Positions 1 through 12,140 of a stretch of DNA of 64,000 nucleotides are shown piece after piece. How positions within the stretch are numbered: position 1 is the stretch's first letter; the number at the start of each line of letters is the position of its first letter. Source of the stretch: Gemmatimonadota bacterium (lineage in GTDB: Bacteria; Gemmatimonadota; Gemmatimonadetes; Gemmatimonadales; GWC2-71-9); the NCBI GenBank assembly GCA_003220795.1, contig QHTK01000045.1, positions 1-64,000 of the forward strand, given 5' to 3'. Under the pieces are notes generated by a model. That model searched no databases. It saw only the letters and a program-made list of their open reading frames with translations, and was not told the origin of the DNA. Position numbers and translations under genes: made by a program.

Positions 1-1
1 A

Positions 2-529
2 AAGGGGGTGCACCGGCTGGTGCGGATCTCGCCGTTCGACGCGCAGTCGCGCCGCCACACGTCCTTCGCGTCCGTCTTCGTCTATCCCGTCGTGGACGAG
101 GACATCGAGATCGAGATCAAGGACGACGACCTGCGGATCGACGTGTTCCGGGCCTCGGGGAAGGGCGGGCAGCACGTCAACAAGACCTCGTCGGCCGTGC
201 GGATCACGCACCTGCCGACGAACATCGTCGTCTCCTGCCAACAGGAGCGCAGCCAGTTCAAGAACAAAGCGACGGCGCTCAAGATGTTGAAGGCGCGGCT
301 CTATGAGCGCGCGGTCCTGGAGCGGGAGGCGAAGAAGGCCGAGGTCGACAAGCAGAAGACCGACATCTCGTGGGGCAATCAAATTCGGTCCTATGTGTTC
401 CAGCCGTACACCATGGTGAACGACCATCGCACCGAGCTGAAGGTGACCGACGTGCAGAAGGTGATGGACGGCGACCTCGATCCCTTCATCGAGGCGTACT
501 TGAAGCAGTTCGGGAGCAAGGCGGCGTGA
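2..529 (+). CDS. prfB: Peptide chain release factor 2, C-terminal part (5' end outside window)
   Basis: Release factor 2 frees the finished peptide at UGA and UAA stops. Only the last 175 or so codons are visible and the frame is open to the left edge, so the upstream part, including any programmed frameshift, cannot be seen. The fragment opens with the class I release-factor segment [11 protein letters not shown] and has the catalytic GGQ motif inside [20 protein letters not shown] (about residue 53 of the visible part), where glutamine contacts the peptidyl-transferase centre. The tail GNQIRSYV then [11 protein letters not shown] is RF2-like. The TGA stop overlaps the GTG start of lysS, so the two are probably co-translated; prfB-lysS adjacency is also known from enterobacteria. 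Confidence 0.95.
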   Translation, partial: KGVHRLVRISPFDAQSRRHTSFASVFVYPVVDEDIEIEIKDDDLRIDVFRASGKGGQHVNKTSSAVRITHLPTNIVVSCQQERSQFKNKATALKMLKARLYERAVLEREAKKAEVDKQKTDISWGNQIRSYVFQPYTMVNDHRTELKVTDVQKVMDGDLDPFIEAYLKQFGSKAA

Positions 530-1995
530 CGAGCTTCGTCGCGGCGGCGCGGCGCGAAAAGCTCGCCGAGCTCGTGCGCCGTGGCGTGGCGGGCTTCGCG
601 TACCGGTTCGAGCGCACGGGGGCGGCGCGCGCGGCCCTCGAGGGATTCCGTGAGGGCGACGCGACGGTGCACCGGCTCGCGGGCCGGCTCGTGCTGCTCC
701 GGCCGATGGGGAAGACGACCTTCGGGCATCTGGAAGACGCGAGCGGCAGGATCCAGGTCTATTGCAAGATCGACGACCTCGGCGCCGACCCGTACGAGGT
801 GGTGAAGCTGCTCGACCTCGGGGACGTGGTCGGGGTCGAGGGGCCACTGTTTCGCACGAAGACCGGGGAGGTCACCGTGCGGGTCGAGCGGCTGACGCTC
901 CTGGCGAAGTCGCTGCGGCCGCTGCCGCTCGGCAAGGAGGACGCGAGCGGGGTCCGCCACGGGGAGTTGTCGGATCCCGAGCTCCGTGCCCGCCAGCGCT
1001 ACGCCGACCTCGCGGTACACCCCGAGGTACGGGAGATCTTCCGGCTGCGCGCGCGAGTGGTGAGCTACGTACGTCGGTTCCTCGATGCCCGCGGCTACCT
1101 CGAAGTCGAAACACCCGTGCTGCAGCCGCAGTATGGCGGGGCGACCGCGCGGCCGTTCAAGACGCACTACGAAGCGCTCGACGCGGACTATTATCTCCGG
1201 ATCGCCGATGAGCTGTACCTGAAGCGCTGCATCGTGGGCGGGCTCGAGAAGGTCTACGAGATCGGCCACGACTTCCGGAACGAGGGGCTCTCACGGTTTC
1301 ACAATCCCGAGTTCACGATGGCTGAATGGTACGAGGCGTACGCCGACTACGACGCGATGCTCCAGCTCACCCAGGACCTGCTCGCCGGGATGGTGCGGGA
1401 GCTCTACGGCACCACGACGCTGGAGCGCCACGGCGCGACCGTCTCGTTCGAGCCGCCGTTGGCACGCCGCGACTACTACACCCTGGTGCGCGAGACGGCG
1501 GGGATCGACCTCGCCCGCGCCACGGAAGCGGAGCTGCGCGCCGCGCTCAGGCGCAAGGAGGTGGACGCGGACGCGCTCACGGGCGCGAAGCTGGTCGACG
1601 AGGTGTTCAAGAACTACGTCGAGCCGACGCTGGTGCAGCCCACGTTCGTGCTGGACTACCCGGTCGCGCTGTCGCCGCTCGCCAAACTGAAGCGGGGCGA
1701 TCCGAGCAAGGTCGAGCGCTGGGAACTCTTCATCCAGAAGCGGGAGATTGCGAACGCCTTCAGCGAGCTCAACGATCCCGAGGAGCAGCGCCGCCGGTTC
1801 GAGCAGCAGGCGCGTCTCCGCGCTGCCGGCGATTCGGAGGCGCAGCAACTCGACGAGGACTTCCTGCGCGCGCTCGAGTACGGCATGCCCCCCACCGGCG
1901 GCGTCGGCATGGGGATCGACCGGCTGCTCATGATCCTCGCGGACCAGACGAACATCCGCGACGTGATTCTGTTCCCGATGCTGCGGCCCGAGTGA
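526..1995 (+). CDS. lysS: Lysine--tRNA ligase, class II
   Basis: This cytoplasmic enzyme charges tRNA-Lys using ATP. The 489-residue length matches bacterial class II LysRS. An N-terminal OB-fold anticodon-binding domain (residues 45-140, with [18 protein letters not shown]) precedes the catalytic core: class II motif 2 ([14 protein letters not shown], about residue 250) and motif 3 ([13 protein letters not shown], about residue 458). I start it at GTG 526, which overlaps the prfB stop as GTGA; an in-frame GTG at 370 would lie deep inside prfB and code for nonsense. Its TGA overlaps the next ATG by one base, so it sits inside a translationally coupled run. Confidence 0.96.
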   Translation: MTSFVAAARREKLAELVRRGVAGFAYRFERTGAARAALEGFREGDATVHRLAGRLVLLRPMGKTTFGHLEDASGRIQVYCKIDDLGADPYEVVKLLDLGDVVGVEGPLFRTKTGEVTVRVERLTLLAKSLRPLPLGKEDASGVRHGELSDPELRARQRYADLAVHPEVREIFRLRARVVSYVRRFLDARGYLEVETPVLQPQYGGATARPFKTHYEALDADYYLRIADELYLKRCIVGGLEKVYEIGHDFRNEGLSRFHNPEFTMAEWYEAYADYDAMLQLTQDLLAGMVRELYGTTTLERHGATVSFEPPLARRDYYTLVRETAGIDLARATEAELRAALRRKEVDADALTGAKLVDEVFKNYVEPTLVQPTFVLDYPVALSPLAKLKRGDPSKVERWELFIQKREIANAFSELNDPEEQRRRFEQQARLRAAGDSEAQQLDEDFLRALEYGMPPTGGVGMGIDRLLMILADQTNIRDVILFPMLRPE

Positions 1996-3323
1996 TGCGA
2001 GCGCTGCCGCTCCAGCACGTCCTGCTGGCCGCCGCCGCGGTCGCGATCGCGCTGTACCTGTGGCACTACCGGCCGTCGTCCCTCGAAGCCCGGATCGCCC
2101 TGCGCTACATCCGCAGCCGGCGCTCGTCGCGGCTGCTCTCGCTCATCACGGTCATCGCGGTCGGGGGCGTGACCGTCGGCGTGATGGCTCTGGTGGTCGT
2201 GCTGGGTGTGATGAACGGCCTCCAGGAGGACCTGCGCGACAAGATTCTGGTCGCGAACCCGCACCTGCGCGTGCTCACCTACGGCGAGGGGCTGCGGCTC
2301 GATGACTGGCGCCGGGTGCTGGAGCGGGTGCGTCGCACGGCGGGAGTCGAAGCCGCAGCGCCGTTCGTCCTCACGCAGGCAGGGATCAGCGCGGGTCACG
2401 ACTACGCCGAGGGCGTGGTCGTGCTGGGGGTCGAGGCCGACACCGGCCGCCGCGCCGTGACGAGCTTCGCGCAGCACTTCACCAAGGGCGACCTCCGCTT
2501 CCGCACCACGCGCCCCGACGTGGAGGGCGGCATCGCCCTCGGCGCCCGGCTCGCGTCCAAGCTGTCGACGAACCCGGGAGACGTGGTGCACCTTGTGGCG
2601 TTCACCGGAACCAAGTTCAACCCGAGCGTGGGCGCCTACGTCCCGCAGTTCCACCGCTACGAAGTCACCGGCATCTTCGACACCGGGATGTACGAGTACG
2701 ACAACAGCTACGTCGCGCTCGACCGCCGCGTGGCTCAGCGGTTTGCGGGGCTCGACAGCGCCGTCACGGGAGTCGAGGTCCGCCTGGCGGATCCCTGGAA
2801 GGCCCGCGAGTTCGCGGTGCGCCTCGAGGAGGATCTGCTCTACCCGTACCGCGCGCTCGACTGGCAGACCCAGAACCAGTCGCTGTTTTCGGCCCTGAAG
2901 CTCGAGAAACTCGCGATGGCCTTCGTGGTGTTCCTCATTTGCGTCGTCGCGGCGTTCAACGTGGTCGGCACGCTGACGATGGTGGTGCGCGACAAAACGC
3001 GCGAGATCGGCATCCTCCTGGCGATGGGGTTGAAGCAACGCTCGATCCGACGGATTTTCCTCGCCCAGGGAATCCTGGTGGGCCTGACGGGGACCTCCCT
3101 CGGCGTCGCGCTCGGGCTCGTGGTGGGCGGCATGGTGAACCGGGGGCACTGGATCCCGATCGACCCGTCGATCTACTTCATCGACCACCTCCCGGTGCGC
3201 ATGCAGCCGCTCGACGCGCTCTCGGTGATCGCTGCGAGTCTCCTCGTCGCCATGCTCGCGCCGCTGCATCCGTCGGTCCAGGCGTCGCGCCTCGATCCCG
3301 TGACCGCGATCCGCTACGAGTGA
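1995..3323 (+). CDS. LolC/LolE-type lipoprotein-releasing ABC permease
   Basis: This is an inner-membrane permease of the MacB/FtsX family, expected to pair with the adjacent LolD ATPase to extract lipoproteins for delivery to the outer membrane. The core ALRYIRSRRSSRLLSLITVIAV is LolC-like, followed by a first membrane helix, a large periplasmic domain (about residues 75-310) and three C-terminal helices, with TREIGILLAMG before the last two. Only one permease gene is here rather than a lolC/lolE pair, so it may homodimerise (LolF-like) or the partner lies elsewhere. Odd feature: residues 9-25 form an extra hydrophobic helix ahead of the normal N-terminus. No ATG, GTG or TTG in frame could remove it without also removing the start of the usual first helix. 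Confidence 0.9.
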   Translation: MRALPLQHVLLAAAAVAIALYLWHYRPSSLEARIALRYIRSRRSSRLLSLITVIAVGGVTVGVMALVVVLGVMNGLQEDLRDKILVANPHLRVLTYGEGLRLDDWRRVLERVRRTAGVEAAAPFVLTQAGISAGHDYAEGVVVLGVEADTGRRAVTSFAQHFTKGDLRFRTTRPDVEGGIALGARLASKLSTNPGDVVHLVAFTGTKFNPSVGAYVPQFHRYEVTGIFDTGMYEYDNSYVALDRRVAQRFAGLDSAVTGVEVRLADPWKAREFAVRLEEDLLYPYRALDWQTQNQSLFSALKLEKLAMAFVVFLICVVAAFNVVGTLTMVVRDKTREIGILLAMGLKQRSIRRIFLAQGILVGLTGTSLGVALGLVVGGMVNRGHWIPIDPSIYFIDHLPVRMQPLDALSVIAASLLVAMLAPLHPSVQASRLDPVTAIRYE

Positions 3324-4021
3324 GCGCACTGCTGGAGGGCCGGGGGATCCGGAAGGTGTTCGCGGGCGGCGACGGCCAACCGCTGGAGGTGTTGCGCGGA
3401 ATGGAGCTGGAGGTCCACCGCGGGGAATTCGTGGCGATCGTAGGGGCGTCCGGCGCGGGCAAGAGCACCTTGCTGCATCTCCTCGGGGCGCTCGACCGCC
3501 CGACGAGCGGGGACGTCTGGCTCGACGGCTCCCGCTACGCTGACCTGGATGGGAACGAGCTCGCCGAGCTCCGAAACCGCAAGTTGGGGTTCGTCTTTCA
3601 GTTCCATCATCTCTTGCGGGAATTCTCGGCTTTGGAGAACGTGATGATGCCGTTGCTGATCGGAGGGATGGAGTCGCGACCGGCCACGTCGCGCGCCGAG
3701 GAAGTGCTCTCGCTCGTCGGGCTCGCCGGCCGCATGTCGCATCGCCCGATGGAGTTGTCGGGCGGCGAGCAGCAGCGCTGCGCCGTGGCACGCGCCCTGG
3801 TGCACGACCCGAGTCTCGTGCTCGCCGATGAGCCGTCGGGGAACTTGGACCATGCCAACGCGGATCGCCTGCACGACGTCTTCTTCCGGCTGGCACGCGA
3901 ATACGAGACGGCGGTCGTGGTGGTGACGCATAACCGGCAGCTCGCCGGACGCGCGGACCGAATCTTGCTGCTGGAGGACGGCAAACTTGCCGCCGTGAGC
4001 TCGGTGGACGCGATACCGTGA
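3320..4021 (+). CDS. lolD: Lipoprotein-releasing system ATP-binding protein LolD
   Basis: This is the ABC ATPase that powers lipoprotein release from the inner membrane. The 233 residues contain Walker A GASGAGKST (about residue 41), the Q-loop FVFQFHHLLREFSALENVMMP typical of LolD (FxxxxLLxxxxALENV), the signature LSGGEQQR (about 147), Walker B LVLADEPSGNLD (about 167) and the H-loop VVTHN. It begins with GTG overlapping the permease stop (GTGA), and its own stop overlaps the next gene. Genes of the MacB and FtsE groups are close relatives, but the LLREFSALENV segment and permease pairing favour LolD. Confidence 0.93.
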   Translation: MSALLEGRGIRKVFAGGDGQPLEVLRGMELEVHRGEFVAIVGASGAGKSTLLHLLGALDRPTSGDVWLDGSRYADLDGNELAELRNRKLGFVFQFHHLLREFSALENVMMPLLIGGMESRPATSRAEEVLSLVGLAGRMSHRPMELSGGEQQRCAVARALVHDPSLVLADEPSGNLDHANADRLHDVFFRLAREYETAVVVVTHNRQLAGRADRILLLEDGKLAAVSSVDAIP

Positions 4022-4518
4022 TGCTGTGCGACAACTGCAAGGAGCGCGAGGTGGAGATTCACCTCACCAAGGTGGAGAACGACACGAAAGTGACCCTGCA
4101 CCTCTGCAAGCAGTGCGCCCAGCAGAAAGGCTTCGAGACCGGCGATTCCATCCTCAAGTCGCCGCTCGGCGGCTTCATCCAGGCGATGGGCAAGGGGGGG
4201 GCGAGCCTGCTCCCCACGCCGGCGGACGGCCTGCGCTGCGCCGCCTGCGGCAGCACCCTCAAGGACTTCCGGGAGTCCGGTCGCCTGGGCTGCGCCCAGT
4301 GCTACGAGTCGTTCCAGACCCACCTGCGCGACTTGCTGCGCCGCCTCCACGGGTCGAGTCAGCACGTCGGGGAGCGCTACGCGCCTCCGGGCGCCGACGC
4401 CGCGGCCGACCCGCGGATCCAGCTGCTCGATCTGCGGGAGCAGCTGCGCCGCGCCGTGGAGAGCGAGAACTTCGAGCTCGCCGCGGAGCTCCGCGACCGC
4501 ATCCGGGTGCTCGAATGA
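4021..4518 (+). CDS. mcsA: McsA-like zinc-binding activator of the arginine kinase
   Basis: McsA activates the protein-arginine kinase McsB and links it to ClpC. The 165-residue protein has four CxxC pairs (C3/C6, C29/C32, C73/C76, C91/C94), expected to bind two zinc ions, and a C-terminal UVR domain (about 133-165, ending ENFELAAELRDRIRVLE). This is the full McsA layout. The ATG at 4021 overlaps the lolD TGA by one base; the in-frame GTG at 4018 directly before it would add one residue and cannot be excluded. Its own stop overlaps the mcsB ATG. Adjacency to mcsB and clpC makes the assignment strong. Confidence 0.92.
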   Translation: MLCDNCKEREVEIHLTKVENDTKVTLHLCKQCAQQKGFETGDSILKSPLGGFIQAMGKGGASLLPTPADGLRCAACGSTLKDFRESGRLGCAQCYESFQTHLRDLLRRLHGSSQHVGERYAPPGADAAADPRIQLLDLREQLRRAVESENFELAAELRDRIRVLE

Positions 4519-5588
4519 TCGATCTGTCGCTTCTCCCCGACGGCGGGATCGGCTGGCTCGACGCTTCGGGCCCGAAGGCGAGCATCGTGCTGTCGACGCG
4601 CATCCGCCTCGCCCGCAACCTGGAAGGCCACGTGTTTGGGCAACGGGCCGGCGACGCCGATCGTACCGCCGTGCTCACGCGCGTGAGCGAGGCGGGGGCG
4701 GCGAGCGACCGGTTGGGCGGAGCGGTGACGTTCCAGCTCGACCAGCTCGAGCGAGCCGAGCGGCAGTTGCTGCACGAGCGGCACCTGGTCAGCAAGGAGC
4801 TGGCGGGGCTGGACCGCGAGTCGCGGCCGCGGCCCGGTGCGGCCCTGTTGCTGCAGGGGGGGGTGGGGGTCATGGTCAACGAGGAGGACCACCTGCGATT
4901 GCTCGGAATGCGCTCGGGATTCGCGCTCGAGGAGGCGTATGCCGAAGTGGAGGCGGTAGATGCCGATTTGGGGCGTCTCTTACCCTTCGCGTTTCATCCG
5001 GAATTTGGCTATCTTACCTCCTGTCCGACGAACGCCGGAACGGGGCTCCGCGCGAGCGTACTCATCCACTTGCCGGGCCTCGTTTTGACCAAGGAGATCG
5101 GGAAGGTACTGCAAGGGCTGGCCCAGGTGGGGCTGACCTTCCGCGGCTTGTACGGCGAAGGCAGCGAAGTCGTCGGGAACTTCTTTCAGTTATCTAACCA
5201 GACGACGCTGGGCAAGTCCGAAGACGAGTTGCTGGACCACCTCGGGAAGATCGTGCGCCAAGTGATCGAGTATGAAGAGCAGGCGCGCGAGATTCTGCTC
5301 CAGAAGGCGCCCACGGAGGTGGCGGATAAGACTTGGCGTGCCTACGGGTTACTGAAGTACGCCCGCAGCTTGTCGTTTGAAGAGACGATGAATCTCCTGA
5401 GCGGGGTGCGGTTGGGGGTGGGGCTGAATCTGATCACGGGGTTGAGTGTATACACACTCAACAAGCTGCTGATATTCACCCAGCCCGCGCACCTTGCGGC
5501 GCTCGAAGGTCGTCACAGCGGCGATCCTGAGTTGCCGACGGTGCGCGCGACGTCTGTGCGCCGCGTGCTCGAGACCGAAGCAGTCTGA
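4515..5588 (+). CDS. mcsB: Protein-arginine kinase McsB
   Basis: McsB phosphorylates arginine residues on proteins; phospho-arginine marks them for ClpC-ClpP degradation in Bacillus. The 357 residues show the phosphagen-kinase fold: nucleotide-binding arginines in LSTRIRLARN (27-34), the catalytic-loop segment SCPTNAGTGLRASV (about 168-181) and the LLSGVRLGVGL segment near 315. The length equals that of Firmicutes McsB. The C-terminal tail reads TVRATSVRRVLETEAV, and I do not see the RDxxRP/RA phospho-arginine-sensing motif there, so allosteric autoactivation may differ. It is translationally coupled to mcsA by a 4-base overlap; clpC starts 12 nt downstream. Confidence 0.93.
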   Translation: MIDLSLLPDGGIGWLDASGPKASIVLSTRIRLARNLEGHVFGQRAGDADRTAVLTRVSEAGAASDRLGGAVTFQLDQLERAERQLLHERHLVSKELAGLDRESRPRPGAALLLQGGVGVMVNEEDHLRLLGMRSGFALEEAYAEVEAVDADLGRLLPFAFHPEFGYLTSCPTNAGTGLRASVLIHLPGLVLTKEIGKVLQGLAQVGLTFRGLYGEGSEVVGNFFQLSNQTTLGKSEDELLDHLGKIVRQVIEYEEQAREILLQKAPTEVADKTWRAYGLLKYARSLSFEETMNLLSGVRLGVGLNLITGLSVYTLNKLLIFTQPAHLAALEGRHSGDPELPTVRATSVRRVLETEAV

Positions 5589-5600
5589 GGTGGGGGAGCG

Positions 5601-8077
<2,477 letters not shown>

Positions 8078-8081
<4 letters not shown>

Positions 8082-10480
8082 TCCGCCAGCTCTCTTTCGT
8101 CATTGCTGTGGGTTCGGTCATCCTCGCCCCGTGCGTCGTGCACGCGCAGGGCGAGGGTGAGGCGTCGGCTCCGCAGACCGTCGCCCCCGATTCGATCGTC
8201 GTCCTGGGCCTCCGTCGCGTGGAGCGCCGCCAGGTGCTGGAGCAGAGCGGCCTCGCTCCCGGCCGCACGGTGGGGTATCGCGACATCCAGCGCGCCACCC
8301 AGGCGCTCTACGCCACCGGCCAGTACGACGACGTGCGGGTCGAGCAGGCCGAGCAGGGGGGGCGGCAGCTCCTCATCGTGCGCGTGCGCGAGCGCCCCAT
8401 CCTGATCAAGTGGGCGCTGCGCGGAGTGAGCCGGGTCGGCGAGCACAGCGTGCGCGACAAGGTGCAGCTGCTCGAAGGCCGGCCCATCGATCCCGCCGCG
8501 GTGACCCGCGCCCGCGGCCGTATCGACTCGCTGTACCGCGCCGACGGGTACTACCTCGCCCAGGTGAAGGTCGTGACCGTCTACGAGGCCGACTCGTCCC
8601 GGGTGCGGGTGATCTTCGACGTGGACGAGGGCCGGCGCGTGGCGATCGCGCAGCTCACGGTCGAGGGCAATACCCACTTCTCGGACGCGGATCTCGTCGG
8701 CCAGATGAAGACGGGCCCCGAGGGCTTCTGGTGGTTCCGCTCGGGCGACTATGACGACGACAAGTTGCGCGCCGACCTGCAGGAGCACCTGCCCAAGTTT
8801 TACGGTGACCGGGGCTACGTCGATTTCCAGGTGCTCGGCGACACGTTGGTCGTCGACGACACGACCGGGAAGGCGACCCTCGTGGTGCGCGTGAGCGAGG
8901 GGGATCCGTATCGGGTCGGGACGTTCGAGATCGTGGGCAACCGCCGCTTCTCCACCGAAGACCTGGAGCAGCTGTTCCCCTTCAAGGGCGAGGCGCGCAC
9001 CGGCCTGTTGGGGTTGGGGGGAGTGCAGCACGGCCCGGCGTACTTCAATCAGCAGAAGTGGGAGGACGCCACTCAGCAGTTGCGCACGTTGTACTACAAC
9101 AACGGCTACATCTACATGCAGCCGCGCGCCGACGTGATCCGCCGCACCGGCGCGGACGGCAAACCGGTCGTGGATCTGCGCTGGGTGATCACCGAGGGCC
9201 AACCCGCCATCGTCAACAAGGTGGAGATCGCCGGCAACGACGTCACCCACGAACGCGTGATCCGGGAGGCGATCATCCTGCTCCCGGGCGACGTGTTCCG
9301 CCAGGACGCCCTGATTCGCTCCTACCAGAACATCTCCAATTTGGGGTTCTTCCAGCAGCCGGTGCCGTTCCCGGACACGCGCCCGGCGAACGACCAGGGA
9401 GATGTAGATGTCATCTTCCGGGTCACGGAGAAACGCACGGGGAACATCAACTTCGGTGCGTCGGTGGGGCAGGGCACGGGTCTGGGGGGCTTCCTCGGCC
9501 TGGACGAGCCGAACCTGTTTGGGCAGGGCAAGCGTGGCCGTTTCCAGTGGCAGTTCGGCAAGAACATCAACGACTTCGACCTGTCCTACACCGACCCCGC
9601 GTTCCGCGACTCCCGCGTGTCGATGACGGTCGGCGTGCACAACACGCGGCTGCGCTACACGATCTCCGACCTGGGCCAGCTACGCCGCCGTGGCGGCAAT
9701 CTCCAGTTCGGCTTCCCGTTGTTCAACGACCGCTACACCCGATTGTTCGTGTCGTACGCGATCGACGATCAGACGTTTACGGGGGCGACCACTGGCCTCG
9801 CGTCGCTGAGCTGCAACAACTGCATCCGCTCCACCGTCGGCTTTTCGGTGATGCGCGACACCCGAATCGACCTGCCGTTCCCGACTGCGGGGACGATGCA
9901 CTCGATCGGCATCTCGCAGAGCGGCGGACCGCTCGGGGGTACGGGAAACTTCCAGCGCGTGGACCTCGAGGGTCGGTGGTACGCGCCGCTCTCGAGCGGC
10001 GGCCCCACGGGTGGCGGAATCAAGTTCGTCATGGGGCTTTCGACCCGCTCCGGGTTCGTGTTCGGCCGCTCGCCCTTCATCGACCAGCTCTTCACGATGG
10101 GCGGCACGCAGTACGGCATCCCGCTCCGCGGCTACGACGAGTTCTCGATCACGCCGCACGGGTTCGACCCGACCGCCAGCGGCGGGCAGGCGAGCGCCAG
10201 CGCGTTCGGGAAGACCTATCTCGCCATGACCGGCGAGGTGGGGGCCCGGCTGTCGCAGATGTTCTACGTCGCGGCGTTCTACGACGCCGGCAACGTGTGG
10301 GCGCGCGCCGGCCAGTTCAACCCGACCCGCCTGCTGCGCGGCGCGGGTATCGGACTCAGCATCATCTCGCCCCTCGGCCCCATCGGCATCGACTGGGCGT
10401 ACGGCTTCGACCGCACCAACGTCTTGGGGCAGCCGGCCCCCGGCTGGAAGTTGCACTTCAAGCTCGGCAACTTCTTCTAA
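8078..10480 (+). CDS. bamA: Outer membrane protein assembly factor BamA
   Basis: BamA is the Omp85 beta-barrel that inserts other barrels into the outer membrane. The 800 residues have a Sec signal peptide (hydrophobic core to about residue 22, cleavage probably after VHA), five POTRA-like repeats (about 35-430, with sequences such as VEGNTHFSDADL, IVGNRRFSTEDL and IAGNDVTHERVI) and a C-terminal barrel that includes VSYAIDDQTF and the Omp85 signature region around GIPLRGYDE. It ends with alternating strands and a terminal phenylalanine (KLGNFF), the usual outer-membrane sorting signal. It starts with GTG overlapping the clpC stop. The neighbours skp and lpxD match the conserved bamA-skp-lpxD order of many diderms. 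Confidence 0.96.
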
Positions 10481-10545
10481 GCTCGAGCCCCCCGGCGCGC
10501 GCCGCGGGATCACCCTTACGGCAATTACTCTTCGGGAGATGTGTT

Positions 10546-11088
10546 ATGAGGCGAGCAGTGACGCTGTGGGCGTGGGTCGGCCTTTTCGCCGCCGCGGCGG
10601 TGCCCGGGGGGGCGCAAGCGCGCTCGTCGCAGCCCTCGCTCAAGATTGGGTTCATCAGCTCGCGGCAGATCCTGCAGCAGACACCCGGGTACGCGGCGGC
10701 CGAGTCGACCTTCAACAAGGAGGTCCAGGGCTTCCGTGACGAGGTCCAGAAGCTGCAGCAGCAGCTCGATTCGGCGGTGCGGGTGTTCGACCAGCAGGTG
10801 ATCGCCCTCTCGCCCGCAGCCAAACAGCAGAAACAGAAGGATCTGCAGCAGCTGCAGCAGAAGTTCGAGCAACGCTCGAACGATCTGCAGGGCCGCGCCC
10901 AGCAGCGCGAGCAGGAGCTGCTGCAGCCGATCCAGGCTCGCGTCAACGCCGTGATTCAGGGACTCCGGGCCGAGGGGAATTACGCGTTAATCTTCGACGC
11001 CGACGCCCCCGGCTCGAATATCGTCGCCGCCGATCCCGCCCTCGACATCACCAGCAAGGTGCTCGAGCGGCTGAAGCAATCCCAGTAG
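10546..11088 (+). CDS. skp: OmpH/Skp-family periplasmic chaperone
   Basis: Skp-like proteins hold unfolded outer-membrane proteins in the periplasm and pass them to BamA. This 180-residue protein has a signal peptide (cleavage near GGAQA, about residue 24), the family start LKIGFISSRQILQQTPGY, and a long glutamine-rich coiled coil (about 55-135) forming the tentacles. The C-terminal strand segment YALIFDADAPGSNIVAADPALDIT is typical. ATG 10546 has GGGAG upstream. The 65-nt gap from bamA includes a 12-bp palindrome at 10493-10504 but no U-run, so I do not call a terminator. Confidence 0.92.
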   Translation: MRRAVTLWAWVGLFAAAAVPGGAQARSSQPSLKIGFISSRQILQQTPGYAAAESTFNKEVQGFRDEVQKLQQQLDSAVRVFDQQVIALSPAAKQQKQKDLQQLQQKFEQRSNDLQGRAQQREQELLQPIQARVNAVIQGLRAEGNYALIFDADAPGSNIVAADPALDITSKVLERLKQSQ

Positions 11089-11099
11089 CTCCCGCTCCC

Positions 11100-12140
11100 G
11101 TGAACGCCCGCCTCTCGGCCGCCGAGATCGCAGCGCTCACACAAGGACAACTCGTCGGTGCGACCGACGTCATGGTCACGGGCGTCGCTCCGATCGACCG
11201 GGCGGGCCCGGAAGACCTGTCTTTTCTTGCCAGCAGGCGCTATCTCCCGTATTTTCAACAGTCTAGGGCCGCCGTCGTGCTTTGCAAACCGGACCTGGCC
11301 CAGGAGTCCGGCGGGCCGTCGTGCCGGGTGCTGGTGCGAGATCCCCACGTCGCCCTGCTGTCGGTCATTCCGGTCCTCTACCCGGAGCCGAGCTGGACTG
11401 CCGGCGTGCACCCCACGGCCGTGATCGGGCGGGGGGCCGTGTGGAACGAGCCGGTGGCGATCGGACCCTACGCCGTGCTGGGGGAGGGGGTGCGGCTCGG
11501 CAAGGGCGTCCGGGTGGGCGCGGCGTGTGTGTTGGGAGATGGGGTGCAGGTGGGGGACGACGTGCGACTCCATCCGCAGGTGGTCTGCTACAGCGGCACG
11601 ATCATCGGCCACCGCGTGATCCTGCACGCCGGCGCCCGGCTCGGGTCTGACGGGTTCGGCTACATCCCCGGCCGGGGGGGCGAGTTGCCGCGCAAGGTGC
11701 CGCAGATCGGCCGCTGCATCATCGGGGACGACGTGGAGATTGGTGCGAACACCACGATCGACCGTGGCAGCGTCGACGACACGGTCATCGGTGCGGGAAC
11801 GAAGATCGACAACCTCGTCCAGATCGGGCACAACTGTCGGATCGGGGCGCGCTGCCTGATCGCGGGGCAGGCCGGGATTGCCGGGAGCACGCACGTGGAG
11901 GACGACGTGTTTCTCGCGGGCCAGGCGGGCCTCGCCGACCACGTGACGATCGGGCGGGGCGCGCGAGTGACGGTGCAGGGGGGCGTGATCGGCGATATCG
12001 CCCCCGGTGCGACGGTGTCGGGGTACCCGGCCCGCAGCCACCGCGAGTTCCTGCGCGCCCAGGGGGCGCTGTACCGGCTGGCACAGATCGTGGACGACCT
12101 CGAAGCGCTGGTTCGGCGCAAGGAGGAGCCCCATCAGTAG
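11100..12140 (+). CDS. lpxD: UDP-3-O-acylglucosamine N-acyltransferase LpxD
   Basis: LpxD adds the N-linked hydroxyacyl chain in step three of lipid A synthesis. The 346 residues have the N-terminal uridine-binding domain (VTGVAPIDRAGPEDLSFLA, then the strand region to about 100), followed by left-handed beta-helix hexapeptide repeats (about 105-290) with the acceptor region GSDGFGYIP and the catalytic-histidine segment LVQIGHNCRIG (about 240). A C-terminal helix follows (REFLRAQGALYRLAQIVDDLEAL). It starts with GTG and the 3' end carries the strong ribosome-binding site of the next gene. It lies between skp and lpxC as in many Gram-negatives. Confidence 0.95.
   Translation: MNARLSAAEIAALTQGQLVGATDVMVTGVAPIDRAGPEDLSFLASRRYLPYFQQSRAAVVLCKPDLAQESGGPSCRVLVRDPHVALLSVIPVLYPEPSWTAGVHPTAVIGRGAVWNEPVAIGPYAVLGEGVRLGKGVRVGAACVLGDGVQVGDDVRLHPQVVCYSGTIIGHRVILHAGARLGSDGFGYIPGRGGELPRKVPQIGRCIIGDDVEIGANTTIDRGSVDDTVIGAGTKIDNLVQIGHNCRIGARCLIAGQAGIAGSTHVEDDVFLAGQAGLADHVTIGRGARVTVQGGVIGDIAPGATVSGYPARSHREFLRAQGALYRLAQIVDDLEALVRRKEEPHQ

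Noticed and set aside
1656-4040. Long open frame on the minus strand (about 794 codons)
   Set aside because: It runs antisense to lysS, the Lol permease and lolD, which have clear motifs. High GC makes stop-free antisense frames common, and its sequence has no recognisable domain.
12007-12132. Upstream GTG start for lpxC-fabZ at 12007
   Set aside because: It would overlap lpxD by 134 nt and add a cysteine/arginine-rich tail unlike any LpxC N-terminus.
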